DNA of 64,000 nt. Origin: Bradyrhizobium sp. LTSP885 (GTDB lineage: Bacteria > Pseudomonadota > Alphaproteobacteria > Rhizobiales > Xanthobacteraceae). This document shows positions 26,559-35,640 of this stretch, in pieces. Position numbers and translations under genes: made by a program. Every line of letters starts with the position of its first letter. The first letter of the stretch is position 1. Under the pieces are notes generated by a model. It had not been told where the DNA came from. It made no database searches and saw nothing but the letters and a program-made list of their open reading frames with translations. The DNA is taken from positions 62,001-126,000 of the forward strand of contig NZ_JYMT01000003.1 in the NCBI RefSeq assembly GCF_000938305.1. Direction: 5' to 3'.

Positions 26559-28115
26559 TTACTCCATCACCGCAGCATGATCCGCCGGCGCCGACTGCTT
26601 GCGGAGCGCGGCCTTGGTCGAGCCGATCATGATCGCGAGCGGGATCGAGACCAGGATGAACACCATCACCAGCTGGTAGTCGTGCGAGAATGCGATGATC
26701 TGCGACTGCGCCGCCACCATCCGGTCGGCGAGCGCGCGGCCGGCATCGCTGTTGAGATTGATCATGCCTGCGACGTCGGGCATCTGCAGCGCGTGGTTGA
26801 ACGGATTGATCTGCTCCGACAGCTTTGAGTAGATGCGCCGCCCGCCCTCGGTGAGCTGCGCGATCACGATCGAGATGCCGACCGAGCTCGCGACGTTGCG
26901 GAACAGCGTCAGCATCGATGTGCCGTCGGTGCGCAGATTGCCCGGCAATGTGAGGAACGCCACCGTCGACAACGGCACAAAGACGAGCCCGAAGCCGAAG
27001 CCCTGGACCACGCTGACGATGATGATCTCCCTAGCCTGGGTCATGTCGGTCCAGCCCGTCATCTGGAACAGCGACGCGGCGGTCAGCGAGAGACCGGAGA
27101 TGATCAGCGTGCGCGCCTCGATGTAGCGCATCAGGCGGCCGACCAGCATCATCGCGACAAAGGTGCCGGCGCCGCGGGTCGCCAGCAGCAGGCCGGCGGT
27201 GATGATCGGATAGCCGACCACGTTCTGCAAATACGGTGAGGACAGCGCCATGGTCGAATACAGCACGAGGCCCATCACCGTCATGAATACGACGCCGCCA
27301 AGGAAATTCCGGTCCTTGAAGATCGAGAACTGGATGAACGGCTTGTCGGTCGTCAGCGAATGGGCAAAGAAGAAATAGCAGCCGACCGCTGCGGCGATGA
27401 ATTCGATCAGGATCTCGTTGGATTCCAGCCAGCCGAGCTGCTCGCCGCGGTCGAGCGCCAACTGTAACGCGCCGATCGAGACCGCGAGTGCCGCGAAGCC
27501 GAACCAGTCGAAGCGCAGATTGTGGTCCTGCTTGGTCTCGTCCATGAAGACGGCGAGGCCGAGCACGGTGAAGGCGCCAAACGGCAGATTGACGAAAAAC
27601 ACCCAGTGCCAGGAATAGGTCTCGGTCAGCCAGGCGCCGAGCGAGGGGCCCATGATCGGGCCCATCATCACGCCCATGCCCCAGATCGACATCGCCTTGG
27701 CGCGCTCATGCAGCGCGTAGGAATCGAGCATCACGGCCTGCGACAGCGGCACCAGAGCCGCGCCGAACACGCCCTGCAGCAGGCGGAACAGCACCATCTG
27801 GGTGATGTCCTGGGCGAGGCCGCACATGACAGAGGCGATGGTGAAGCCGGCCGAGCAGATGATGAAGATGCGCTTGCGGCCGAAGCGGTTGGCGATCCAG
27901 CCCACCGGCGCAGTCATGATCGCGGCAGCGACGATGTAGGAGGTCAGCACCCAGTTGATCTGGTCCTGCGAGGCCGACAGCGTGCCCTGCATGTAGGGCA
28001 GCGCGACATTGGCAATCGTGGTGTCCAGCGCCTGCATGATCGTCGCCGTCATGGCGCAGATCGTCACCATGTTCCGGCGCAGGCCGGGGACGGCGGATGG
28101 CGACGATGCATTCAT
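26559..28115 (-). CDS. emrB: DHA2-family multidrug efflux MFS transporter (EmrB/QacA type)
   Basis: A 518-residue inner-membrane drug:proton antiporter with about 14 hydrophobic segments. Motifs include LDTTIANVALPYMQGTLSAS (motif D1), GWIANRFGRKRIF (motif A) and LQGVFGAALVPLSQAVMLD (motif C region). It is the last gene of the marR-emrA-emrB set on the minus strand, and together with the membrane-fusion protein would expel hydrophobic compounds. A 220-bp gap holding a palindromic repeat separates it from emrA, so expression may be uncoupled from emrA. The drug range is unknown. Confidence 0.9.
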   Translation of the reverse strand: MNASSPSAVPGLRRNMVTICAMTATIMQALDTTIANVALPYMQGTLSASQDQINWVLTSYIVAAAIMTAPVGWIANRFGRKRIFIICSAGFTIASVMCGLAQDITQMVLFRLLQGVFGAALVPLSQAVMLDSYALHERAKAMSIWGMGVMMGPIMGPSLGAWLTETYSWHWVFFVNLPFGAFTVLGLAVFMDETKQDHNLRFDWFGFAALAVSIGALQLALDRGEQLGWLESNEILIEFIAAAVGCYFFFAHSLTTDKPFIQFSIFKDRNFLGGVVFMTVMGLVLYSTMALSSPYLQNVVGYPIITAGLLLATRGAGTFVAMMLVGRLMRYIEARTLIISGLSLTAASLFQMTGWTDMTQAREIIIVSVVQGFGFGLVFVPLSTVAFLTLPGNLRTDGTSMLTLFRNVASSVGISIVIAQLTEGGRRIYSKLSEQINPFNHALQMPDVAGMINLNSDAGRALADRMVAAQSQIIAFSHDYQLVMVFILVSIPLAIMIGSTKAALRKQSAPADHAAVME

Positions 28116-28191
28116 TCAGGTCGTCTCGCTTTGTCGAATGTGCCGGGAACCACCTCTCCCGCTTGCGGGGGCGCAATCACACATCGCAGCT

Positions 28192-28309
28192 GTCGTCCCC
28201 GCGAATGCGGGGACCCAGTATTCCAGAGGCCCTGCCGTAAACCGCAAGGCCGCGGCGTACTGGGTCGCCCGGTCCATGTGCGCAATTGCGCACAGGCCGG
28301 GCGATGACA
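28192..28309. repeat. Intergenic palindromic repeat, GTCGTCCCCGCG...GGGACCCAGTA family
   Basis: Starts GTCGTCCCCGCGAATGCGGG and carries inverted ACCCAGTA...TACTGGGT, then GTGCGCAATTGCGCAC. It is related to, but distinct from, the CCATAACCAC family. It lies between emrA and emrB. Confidence 0.75.
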
Positions 28310-28335
28310 GACGAATGTGTATCGGCATCCCGTCG

Positions 28336-29502
28336 TCAGTCCTGATGCGCGGACGCCGGCGCGAGGCCGAGCAGGCCGGCCAGCGAGCGGCGGTGGTTGG
28401 TGTCGATCGTGACATAGACGCTCATGCCGGCCTTCAGCCTCGTGACGAACTTGTCGTCCGGATCGAAATAGATCCGGACCGGCACGCGCTGCACCACCTT
28501 GACGAAGTTTCCGGTGGCGTTCTGCGGCGGCAGGATCGAAAACTGCGCGCCGGTGCCCGGCGACAGCGAGCCGATCGTGCCCTTGAAGGCGTGGTTGGGG
28601 AATGCGTCGACGTCGAGTTCGACCGGCTGGCCGACCGCGACATAGGTGAAGTCGCTTTCCTTCGGATTGGCGTCGACCCAGGGATGCTCGACGTCGATCA
28701 CGGAAAACACCGGCGCGCCCGCGGCGACGAAGCGGCCGAGCTGGATCTGGTCGACCTGGGTCGCGACCCCGTCCATCGGGGCGCGTAGCGTGGTGTGATC
28801 GAGGTTGCGTTGCGCGTCGTCGAGCTTCGCCTTGGCCTGGGCGTAGGGCGGGAACTGCTCGATCGGCAGGTCGACATTGCCGAGCAGCTGCGTCTTGGCG
28901 TTGGAGACCTGCTGCTTGATGTACTGCGCGAGACTCGCGGCCGTGACTTGTGCGTTCGCCGCGTTGTCGAGGTCGAGCTGCGAGCCGAAATTCTGCTTGG
29001 CGAGCGTCGTCTTGCGCTCGACGTCGCGCTGCTTCAGCTCGACGCTCTGCTCCGCGTATTCGAGCATCTTGGTGTTGATCTTGATGTTGGCGACCAGATT
29101 GTCATAGGTGGTCTGGGTCTGGTCGAGCGCCGCCTTGGCCTGAGCGACCGCCAGCTGGTAGGGGACCGGATCGATCTCGAACATCACGTCGCCGCGCTTG
29201 ACGTGCTGGCCCTCCTTCACGACTATCTTGTCGATCTTGCCGGAGATCTCCGGCGTGATCAGCACCTTCTGCGCACCGACATAGGCGTCGTCGGTGCCGA
29301 CATAGCGGCCGCCATTAAGATAGAACACGATGCCGCCGATCGCGGCCACGATCGGCAGCACGACGAGCAGCAGGGTACGGCGATAGCGCCGCAGGCCAGC
29401 CATCAGGCGGCGGCGCGGCGCGCGGCTGGCCTTGCCCGCCGGTGTGGGCGAGGCCGGATTGCCCTTCTGCTCGGGCGCGAGTTTGAGGATGGGTTCAGCC
29501 AT
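28336..29502 (-). CDS. emrA: HlyD/EmrA-type membrane fusion protein
   Basis: A 388-residue periplasmic adaptor linking the EmrB pump to an outer-membrane channel. A cytoplasmic Arg-rich stretch is followed by one membrane segment (RRTLLLVVLPIVAAIGGIVF). Then come the first half-lipoyl motif (YVGAQKVLITPEISGKIDKI), a coiled-coil hairpin (about residues 90-200) and the second half-lipoyl motif (LRAPMDGVATQVDQIQLGRF). The ATG at 29502 overlaps the marR stop (ATGGCTGA), which implies coupling. A codon at 29550 extends the frame by 16 residues and is less likely. Confidence 0.9.
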   Translation of the reverse strand: MAEPILKLAPEQKGNPASPTPAGKASRAPRRRLMAGLRRYRRTLLLVVLPIVAAIGGIVFYLNGGRYVGTDDAYVGAQKVLITPEISGKIDKIVVKEGQHVKRGDVMFEIDPVPYQLAVAQAKAALDQTQTTYDNLVANIKINTKMLEYAEQSVELKQRDVERKTTLAKQNFGSQLDLDNAANAQVTAASLAQYIKQQVSNAKTQLLGNVDLPIEQFPPYAQAKAKLDDAQRNLDHTTLRAPMDGVATQVDQIQLGRFVAAGAPVFSVIDVEHPWVDANPKESDFTYVAVGQPVELDVDAFPNHAFKGTIGSLSPGTGAQFSILPPQNATGNFVKVVQRVPVRIYFDPDDKFVTRLKAGMSVYVTIDTNHRRSLAGLLGLAPASAHQD

Positions 29503-29989
29503 AGCGCTGCTCTTTTCGGGAGGGCTCGCCGGCTGGGCTTTGGATGGCATTGCGAACGTTTTCCTTGATCTGGTCCAGTTGGGTGAGCAGGCGATGCGCG
29601 TCAGCGGGGCTGATGCCCTCGAGCGCGGTCGCGGTGAGTTCGGAGCGCAGGCCGGCGAGCTTGCCGAGCAGCGGGCGCGCGGCCTTCTTCAAATAAAGCC
29701 GGTTGACGCGGCGGTCGGTCTGGTCGCTGCGGCGCTCGATCCAGCCGGCGTTGCTGAGCTTGTCGATCAGGCGAGTCAGCGTGATCGGCTGCATCTCGAG
29801 CAGCTCGGCAAGCTCGGTCTGTTTCATTCCTTCGCTGCGCTCGACCTTGGACAACACAGCCCATTGCGCGCGGGTGATGCCGTAGCGCGAGGCCTCCTTG
29901 TCGGCATAGACGCGGATCAGCCGGAACACCTCGCCCAGCGTAAACAAAAAGTTCGCGTCCACGGGACCGCGCATGTGGCCTGCCTCCAT
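29495..29989 (-). CDS. MarR family transcriptional regulator
   Basis: A 164-residue winged-helix repressor, first gene of the emrA-emrB cluster. The helix-turn-helix is LSKVERSEGMKQTELAELLEM followed by recognition helix QPITLTRLIDKLSNAGWIERR, then the wing SDQTDRRVNRLYL. It likely represses its own operon and is released by phenolic ligands, as for EmrR/MarR. A palindrome begins 15 bp upstream of its ATG (30004-30017). The ATG at 29989 was used; an internal ATG at 29974 is possible. Confidence 0.88.
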   Translation of the reverse strand: MEAGHMRGPVDANFLFTLGEVFRLIRVYADKEASRYGITRAQWAVLSKVERSEGMKQTELAELLEMQPITLTRLIDKLSNAGWIERRSDQTDRRVNRLYLKKAARPLLGKLAGLRSELTATALEGISPADAHRLLTQLDQIKENVRNAIQSPAGEPSRKEQRYG

Positions 29990-30017
29990 AAGCTTTGGCT
30001 ATAATAAGCTTGCTTAT
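29988..30017. promoter_or_regulatory. Candidate MarR operator between marR and zur
   Basis: ATAAGC-TT-GCTTAT at 30004-30017 is a perfect 6-2-6 palindrome. A further ATAAGC half-site at 29988-29993 lies 16 bp away in the same orientation and overlaps the marR start codon. This AT-rich patch lies at the divergent promoter. Autoregulation is inferred from MarR family behaviour. Confidence 0.5.
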
Positions 30018-30129
30018 GAATTCTGCATGCCGGGTTAACGGAAGGCTGCCCCGCACTGCGCACATGGCTTTCGGGGAAGGCCGCAGGAGGGCTTTGGGAA
30101 CCGGCGCAAAAATGCTACATACGGGCCAC

Positions 30130-30615
30130 ATGAGCCTCGCAAAACCAACATTTCCTGCTCCCGACCACGATCACGGCCGCTGCGCCGCGGACGCGATGGC
30201 GCATGCCGAGCAGGTTTGTACGCGCCGGGGACAGAAATTCACCCCGATCAGGCGCCACGTGCTGCAGGCGCTGCTGTCCAGCCACCGTCCGCTCGGCGCC
30301 TATGAGGTGATCGACGAACTGGCCAAGTCGATGCCGCGCCCGGCACCGATTACCGTCTACCGCGCGCTCGACTTCCTGATGGAGAACGGCCTCGTCCACC
30401 GCATCGAGAGCCGCAATTCCTTCCTCGCCTGCGCGCATGACCACGACGAGACCTCGATGGTGGCGTTCCTGATCTGCGACCATTGCGGCTCGGTCGGCGA
30501 GATCCCGGCCGCGCCTGTCGCGCAGAGCCTGACCGCGGCAGCGCGGGCGTCCGGCTTCCTGCCAAAACTCTCCGTCGTCGAGATCGCCGGCACCTGCGCG
30601 CATTGCCAGAAATGA
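30130..30615 (+). CDS. zur: Fur family transcriptional regulator, probably the zinc regulator Zur
   Basis: A 161-residue metal-dependent repressor. The winged helix is TPIRRHVLQALLSSHRPLGAYEVIDEL with recognition helix APITVYRALDFLMENGLVHRI. The structural zinc motifs CDHCGSVGE and CAHCQK are present, and the CAHDHDETSM stretch supplies sensor ligands. The YRALDFLMENGLVHRIES form resembles Zur more than Fur, Irr or PerR. No zinc transporter gene is adjacent. The start at ATG 30130 was chosen because upstream codons in the open frame lack family similarity. Confidence 0.82.
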   Translation: MSLAKPTFPAPDHDHGRCAADAMAHAEQVCTRRGQKFTPIRRHVLQALLSSHRPLGAYEVIDELAKSMPRPAPITVYRALDFLMENGLVHRIESRNSFLACAHDHDETSMVAFLICDHCGSVGEIPAAPVAQSLTAAARASGFLPKLSVVEIAGTCAHCQK

Positions 30616-30618
30616 CCT

Positions 30619-30722
30619 CGTCATTGCGAGGTCTCACCCGTCATTGCGAGGAGCGAAGCGACGAAGCAATCCATGCTTCCGCAAGTGGCGATATGGATTG
30701 CTTCGCTTCGCTCGCAATGACG
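30619..30722. repeat. Intergenic palindromic repeat, CGTCATTGCGAGG family, with an extra half copy
   Basis: The full inverted element is at 30639-30722. A separate CGTCATTGCGAGG fragment at 30619-30631 repeats its first 13 bases, spaced 20 bp. Confidence 0.8.
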
Positions 30723-30780
30723 GACTGAACGATGCGCAAGTCATAACAACAACACGGCGCCAAGCCGGCCGCGAGGAAAC

Positions 30781-31737
30781 ATGTCGACGCAAGCGATTTC
30801 CACCAATGCTGCAAGGTCCGTCAGCGTTGGGCACGGACTGCCGCCAGGCGCCATCGCATTGATGCTGATGCTGTGCGTGAGCTGGGGTTTCAATCAGCTT
30901 GCGGTCAAGCTGGCGCTGCCCGACGTGCCGCCGATGCTGCAGGCGATGATCCGTTCCGCCGGCGCCTTGCCGGTCATGCTGATCGTCGGCTGGCTGCGCG
31001 GTGCAAAGTTCTTCGTGCGCGACGGCACGCTGCTGCCCGGTCTCGTCGCCGGGCTGATGTTCGGCTGCGAATTCGTGCTGATCTTCTCCGGGCTGGTCCT
31101 GACCTCGGCGTCGCGAGCGTCGGTGTTCCTCTACACCGCGCCGTTCTTCGTCGCCCTCGGCTCGCATCAGTTCCTTGGCGAGCGCTTGAGCGTGATGCAG
31201 TGGAGCGGGCTGGCGCTGAGCTTTGCCGGCGTAGCCCTCGCAATCGGCGTGCCGCAGCCGAATGTCGATGCAAAAGTGCTGCTCGGCGATCTGCTGGTGG
31301 TCGGCGGGGGCGCGCTGTGGGCCGCGACCACGCTGGTTGCCAAGGGCACCAATCTGCGCCGGGCCGCGCCGGAGAAAGCACTCGGCTACCAGGTCGCGGT
31401 ATCGATCCCGATCCTCGGCTTCGCCTCCTGGTTCGCCGGCGAACGCATCACGCATTGGCCAAGCGCGCTGTCGGTCTCGCTGCTGGCCTATCAGGCGGTG
31501 TGGGTGGTGGGCTGCACCTTCGTGATCTGGTTTGCAATGGTGAAGACCTATTCGGCAAGCAAGCTGTCGGCCTTCACCTTCATCACGCCGCTGTTCGGCG
31601 TGGTCGCAGCCTATTTCGTCATGCACGACACGCTGACGCCGGTGTTCGGTGTCGCCGCTCTGCTGGTGATCGCCGGGCTCTATCTCGTCAACAAGCCTGA
31701 TCCGAAGGTGACGCGGGATCCGAATGTGCCGGCGTGA
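30781..31737 (+). CDS. EamA/DMT family transporter
   Basis: A 318-residue inner-membrane transporter of the drug/metabolite superfamily with ten predicted helices arranged as two EamA repeats. The first begins CVSWGFNQLAVKLALPDVPP and the second around GDLLVVGGGALWAATTLVAK. RBS GAGGA precedes ATG 30781. The substrate is unknown; amino acid or metabolite export is usual in this family. The gene stands alone between palindromic repeats. Confidence 0.87.
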   Translation: MSTQAISTNAARSVSVGHGLPPGAIALMLMLCVSWGFNQLAVKLALPDVPPMLQAMIRSAGALPVMLIVGWLRGAKFFVRDGTLLPGLVAGLMFGCEFVLIFSGLVLTSASRASVFLYTAPFFVALGSHQFLGERLSVMQWSGLALSFAGVALAIGVPQPNVDAKVLLGDLLVVGGGALWAATTLVAKGTNLRRAAPEKALGYQVAVSIPILGFASWFAGERITHWPSALSVSLLAYQAVWVVGCTFVIWFAMVKTYSASKLSAFTFITPLFGVVAAYFVMHDTLTPVFGVAALLVIAGLYLVNKPDPKVTRDPNVPA

Positions 31738-31748
31738 TGTTTTCTTCT

Positions 31749-31886
31749 CGTCATTCCGGGGCGCGCCAACGGGTCGCGCGAATGCGCGCCCGATGACAGG
31801 CTCCGCGCGAGCCCGGAATCCATTTCACCACGCGTGATGTGGCCCAATGGATTCCGGGTTCTCGCTTCGCGAGCCCCGGAACGACG
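31749..31886. repeat. Intergenic palindromic repeat, CGTCATTCCGGGG family (long variant)
   Basis: The same arms as 9678-9782 but with extra sequence in the left arm (GGCGCGCCAACGGGTCGCGC). With the following element it fills the 344-bp gap 31738-32081. Confidence 0.8.
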
Positions 31887-31932
31887 GCAGGTGGCGATGC
31901 GTTTTGAAATTGAAGCGCGCAACACACTCAGT

Positions 31933-32054
31933 GTCGTCCCGGCGTAGGCCGGGACCCATAACCACAAATGCAGATTGTCTTGCAACGCTGGAACGACGAG
32001 TTCCGCCTACAACATCCGCTGCGGCGTATGGGTCCCGGCCTTCGCCGGGACGAC
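31933..32054. repeat. Inverted pair of the GTCGTCCCGG...CCATAACCAC palindrome (empty form)
   Basis: Left copy 31933-31965 is canonical (33 bp). Right copy 32021-32054 is the inverted form with a GCGGCGTATGGG tail in place of GTGGTTATGGG. They enclose 55 bp and no gene. Confidence 0.83.
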
Positions 32055-32081
32055 GCGAGGATTGAGTGGTGCGCGTTACTG

Positions 32082-32957
32082 CTACCCCACCTCGATCGGG
32101 AGCGACGCATCCTTGGCCCATTCGCCCATCGAAGCGTCGTAGAGCGTGAGGTTGTCGTAGCCGAGCCGATGCAACTGGAACAGGTCGATGGTCGCGGAGA
32201 TGCCACCGCCGCAATAGGCGATGACGCGCTTGCTCCGGTCGATGCCCTGGGCGGCGAAGGTCGCTTCGGCTTCCGCCAGCGGCACGAAGGCCTTGCTCTT
32301 GGGATCGATCAGACTTGCCGCAGGCACGCTGACGCTGCCGGGGATGCGGCCGGGCCTTCCATAGCGACTCGGCTCAAGGCCCTTGTAGAATTGCGGGCCG
32401 AGCGCGTTGACGATCACGGTGTTGGCTTCCGCAGTTGCGGCGAGCACGTCGTGCTTGCCGACGAACAGGCCGGGCTTCGGCCGTGCCGTGAACGTCGCCT
32501 GCGGATAATGGCCGGCAAGCCCGGTCTCGATATCGCGGCCCTCGGCGGTCCATTTGTCGATGCCGCCGTCGAGCACAGCGGCGCCGTCGAAGCCGATCGA
32601 ATGCAGCATCCACCAGAAGCGCGTCGCCCACATCGCGGTGCCGATCGAATAGAGCACCACGCGACTGTTCGGCGAGATGCCGTGACGGCCGAACGCGGCC
32701 TCGATCTGCGCGACTGGCGGCATCATGAAGCGCAACTCAGTATGGGGATCGGAGAACTCGGCCTGCAAATCCAGGAAATTCGCGCCCGGAATGTGCCCGG
32801 CCTCGAACGTCTGGTGGCCCGAGACGACAATATAAGGAGCGCTGCTGCCGGCCGGCGCCGGCTCCAGATAGGCCGTGCAGTCGAACAGACGCAAATCGGG
32901 CCGCGTGAGGATATCTGCGAGTTCCGCCGTGGTGATCAGCTCGTTGTGGCCAGCCAT
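32082..32957 (-). CDS. sseA: Sulfurtransferase, 3-mercaptopyruvate/thiosulfate type
   Basis: A 291-residue protein with two rhodanese domains that transfers sulfane sulfur. The inactive N-terminal domain is followed by the catalytic one, whose active-site loop is YCGGGISA with the persulfide-forming Cys. The loop differs slightly from the CGSGVTA usual in SseA, so donor preference is uncertain. The ATG at 32957 has GGGAGG 6 bp upstream and is preferred over the GTG at 32963. It is divergent from ispG. Confidence 0.87.
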   Translation of the reverse strand: MAGHNELITTAELADILTRPDLRLFDCTAYLEPAPAGSSAPYIVVSGHQTFEAGHIPGANFLDLQAEFSDPHTELRFMMPPVAQIEAAFGRHGISPNSRVVLYSIGTAMWATRFWWMLHSIGFDGAAVLDGGIDKWTAEGRDIETGLAGHYPQATFTARPKPGLFVGKHDVLAATAEANTVIVNALGPQFYKGLEPSRYGRPGRIPGSVSVPAASLIDPKSKAFVPLAEAEATFAAQGIDRSKRVIAYCGGGISATIDLFQLHRLGYDNLTLYDASMGEWAKDASLPIEVG

Positions 32958-33211
32958 AGTCACCTCCCGACGATGTTAGGCCGATGGTAAGGTGCCCCGG
33001 ATCACATGAAAAGCTGCGACTTTGCCCTTTGAATCACCCGGTTTAGGTCCAATATACCGGCCATGCAGAACGCCGCTGCATGGCCTGCGTTCGGCTCCAT
33101 CAGGCGTAATAAGCTATTGAATTCACACCGGAAACATGTCCTTTCGGCCTGCGGTCGCGCAAAGCCGGTCCCCCTTGGTGAATGTCACCAAAACCTGATA
33201 TTCGAGACACC

Positions 33212-34501
33212 ATGAACAAGCCCGAGATTTTGCCGCAAAACGACGTCGCAGGCCCCAGCGCCCGGCACCACACCACGCAAGTCATGGTCGGCAATGTCGC
33301 CGTCGGCGGCGGTGCCCCGATCGTCGTGCAGTCGATGACCAACACCGACACTGCCGATATCGATGGCACCATCGCCCAGGTCGCCGCGCTCAGCCGCGCC
33401 GGCTCCGAGATGGTGCGCATCACCGTCGACCGCGACGAGGCCGCAGCCGCGGTGCCGCACATCCGTGACGGCCTGCGCAAGCTCGGCATCACCACGCCCT
33501 TGATCGGCGACTTCCATTACATCGGCCACAAGCTGCTCGCCGATTATCCGGCCTGCGCCGAGGCGCTCGACAAATACCGCATCAATCCCGGCAATGTCGG
33601 CTTCAAGAACAAGCGCGATACCCAGTTCGCCGACATCATCGAGATCGCCAACAAGCACAATAAAGCCGTGCGCATCGGCGCCAATTGGGGCTCGCTCGAC
33701 CAGGAGCTGCTGACCAAGCTGATGGACGAGAACATTGCCTTGCCCAATCCGCGCGACGCGCGTGCGGTGACCCGCGAGGCCATGGTGCAGTCGGCGCTGC
33801 TGTCGGCGGCGCGCGCCCAAGAGCTCGGCATGCCCAAGAACAAGATGATCCTGTCGGCGAAGGTCTCCGCCGTGCAGGATCTGATCGCGGTCTATCAGGA
33901 AGTGGCGCGCCGTTCGGATTATGCGATCCATCTCGGCCTCACTGAGGCCGGCATGGGCTCGAAGGGCATCGTCGCCTCTTCGGCCGCGCTCGGCATCCTG
34001 TTGCAGCAGGGCATCGGCGACACCATCCGCATCTCGCTGACGCCGGAGCCCGGCGGCGATCGCACGCTGGAAGTGCAGGTCGCGCAGGAATTGCTGCAGA
34101 CCATGGGCTTCCGCACCTTCGTGCCGCTGGTTGCAGCCTGCCCGGGTTGCGGCCGCACCACCTCGACCACGTTCCAGGAACTGGCGCGCTCGATCCAGGA
34201 CTTCATCCGCGTCGAGATGCCGGGCTGGAAGACGAAGTATCCGGGCGTCGAGGAGCTCAACGTCGCCGTGATGGGCTGCATCGTCAACGGCCCCGGCGAA
34301 TCCAAACACGCCAATATCGGCATCTCGCTGCCCGGCACCGGCGAAGCACCGGCAGCGCCCGTGTTCGTCGACGGCAAGAAGTTCCGCACTCTGCGCGGCC
34401 CGGGTATCGCCACCGATTTCAAGGCGCTGGTGATCGACTATATCGACCAGAAGTACGGCAGCGGCGCCAAGCTGCCGGAGACGGCGGGCGCCGCGGAGTA
34501 A
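33212..34501 (+). CDS. ispG: 4-hydroxy-3-methylbut-2-en-1-yl diphosphate synthase
   Basis: An iron-sulfur enzyme of the MEP isoprenoid pathway, converting MEcPP to HMBPP. N-terminal TIM barrel with [20 protein letters not shown] and [17 protein letters not shown]. The C-terminal [4Fe-4S] ligands are the two Cys of [11 protein letters not shown] and the Cys of [11 protein letters not shown]. The length of 429 residues is normal. ATG 33182 would add ten residues; 33212 (MNKPEIL) was chosen by family similarity. The pathway's product feeds the prenyl synthase encoded at 42.6 kb. Confidence 0.95.
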   Translation: MNKPEILPQNDVAGPSARHHTTQVMVGNVAVGGGAPIVVQSMTNTDTADIDGTIAQVAALSRAGSEMVRITVDRDEAAAAVPHIRDGLRKLGITTPLIGDFHYIGHKLLADYPACAEALDKYRINPGNVGFKNKRDTQFADIIEIANKHNKAVRIGANWGSLDQELLTKLMDENIALPNPRDARAVTREAMVQSALLSAARAQELGMPKNKMILSAKVSAVQDLIAVYQEVARRSDYAIHLGLTEAGMGSKGIVASSAALGILLQQGIGDTIRISLTPEPGGDRTLEVQVAQELLQTMGFRTFVPLVAACPGCGRTTSTTFQELARSIQDFIRVEMPGWKTKYPGVEELNVAVMGCIVNGPGESKHANIGISLPGTGEAPAAPVFVDGKKFRTLRGPGIATDFKALVIDYIDQKYGSGAKLPETAGAAE

Positions 34502-34507
34502 GGCGGT

Positions 34508-34597
34508 CGTAGCCCGGATGGAGCGTCAGCGAAATCCGGGGCACTGCTGCCATGCATGAACGGCTCCCGGATTGCGCTTCGCTCCATCCGGGCTACG
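34508..34597. repeat. Intergenic palindromic repeat, CGTAGCCCGGATGGAGCG family
   Basis: Inverted arms CGTAGCCCGGATGGAGCG and CGCTCCATCCGGGCTACG (the second via GCTTCGCTCC), with an inner ATCCGGG/CCCGGAT pair. Confidence 0.8.
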
Positions 34598-34631
34598 ATG
34601 GCCAAAACAATAAGCCATCGGGAGACCGTCC

Positions 34632-35525
34632 ATGAGTTCACTGTCCGGCAAGCAGGGCCCGCGCTACCGGCACACGGCGGCCGAGTCCGAACCCTATGAG
34701 ACCATCGGCGTCGAAAAACTGACGCCGATCATTGGCGCGGAAATCTCCGGGGTCGATATCGGCAGACTGGTCTCCGACGACGCGCGCTCCAACCGCCAGA
34801 TGGACGAGATTCATCGCGCGCTGGCCGAAAACCTCGTCATCTTCTTCCGCGACCAGCACATCAGCCCCGAGCAGCACCTCGCCTTCGGCCGCAAGTTCGG
34901 CGAATTGCATGTGCATCCGGCAGCGCCCAACGAGGGCGATCCGGCGTTGATGAAGATCTATGCCGACAAGGATTCTCCACGCGCCAATGGCGAGGGCTGG
35001 CATACTGACGTGTCCTGCGATCAGGAGCCACCGATGGGCTCGATCCTCTACATCAAGCAGTGCCCGCCGCGCGGCGGCGATACGCTGTTCGCCAACATGT
35101 ACGCCGCCTATGAGGCGCTGTCGGACCGTATGAAGGCCTATCTCGACGGGCTGACCGCGCTGCATGATGGCGAGCAGACCTATCGCGGGCTCTATGCCAA
35201 TTACGGCGTCGCCGACAAACGGGAATATCCCCGCGCCGAGCATCCGATCGTGCGCACCCATCCGGTGACCGGCAACAAGGCGCTCTACGTTAACCGCGGC
35301 TTCACCCGCTTCATCGTGGGCATCCCGCGCGACGAGAGCGATGCCGTGCTGGCCTATCTCTACCAGCACGCCGAAAATCCGCTGTTCCAGTGCCGCTTCC
35401 GCTGGAGCGAGAACGCGATCGCATTCTGGGACAACCGTTGTGCGCAGCATCGCGCGATGTGGGATTACTGGCCGCATACGCGCTCGGGAACGCGCGTGAC
35501 GGTGAAGGGGGAGCGGCCGGTGTAA
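34632..35525 (+). CDS. TauD/TfdA family Fe(II)/2-oxoglutarate dioxygenase
   Basis: A 297-residue predicted oxygenase that couples 2-oxoglutarate decarboxylation to substrate hydroxylation. The iron triad can be assigned to GWHTDVSC (His and Asp) and the distal His in WDNRCAQHRAMWDY, with the 2-oxoglutarate Arg in HTRSGTRVTVKG. It is closer to TauD/TfdA than to clavaminate synthase types. The substrate is unknown (sulfonate or aryloxy acid are family precedents). RBS GGGAGA. A Rieske oxygenase gene follows on the same strand after a palindromic repeat. Confidence 0.87.
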   Translation: MSSLSGKQGPRYRHTAAESEPYETIGVEKLTPIIGAEISGVDIGRLVSDDARSNRQMDEIHRALAENLVIFFRDQHISPEQHLAFGRKFGELHVHPAAPNEGDPALMKIYADKDSPRANGEGWHTDVSCDQEPPMGSILYIKQCPPRGGDTLFANMYAAYEALSDRMKAYLDGLTALHDGEQTYRGLYANYGVADKREYPRAEHPIVRTHPVTGNKALYVNRGFTRFIVGIPRDESDAVLAYLYQHAENPLFQCRFRWSENAIAFWDNRCAQHRAMWDYWPHTRSGTRVTVKGERPV

Positions 35526-35533
35526 AGACACTG

Positions 35534-35616
35534 CGTAGGATGGGTAGAAGCGAAACCCATCCTCTCACCGCGCGGACAAGAGTTGATGGGTATCGCTTCG
35601 CTCCACCCATCCTACG
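35534..35616. repeat. Intergenic palindromic repeat, GTAGGATGGGT family
   Basis: Same arms as 2433-2519 (GTAGGATGGGTAGAAGCG and CGCTCCACCCATCCTACG), located between the TauD-like and Rieske genes. Confidence 0.8.
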
Positions 35617-35640
35617 AAAATAAAAATCGGGAGGTCGTCC

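Noticed and set aside
30634-31626. 330-codon minus-strand frame opposite the EamA gene
   Set aside because: Shadow frame rich in His/Gln/Arg, with no motif; the plus-strand gene has ten membrane segments.
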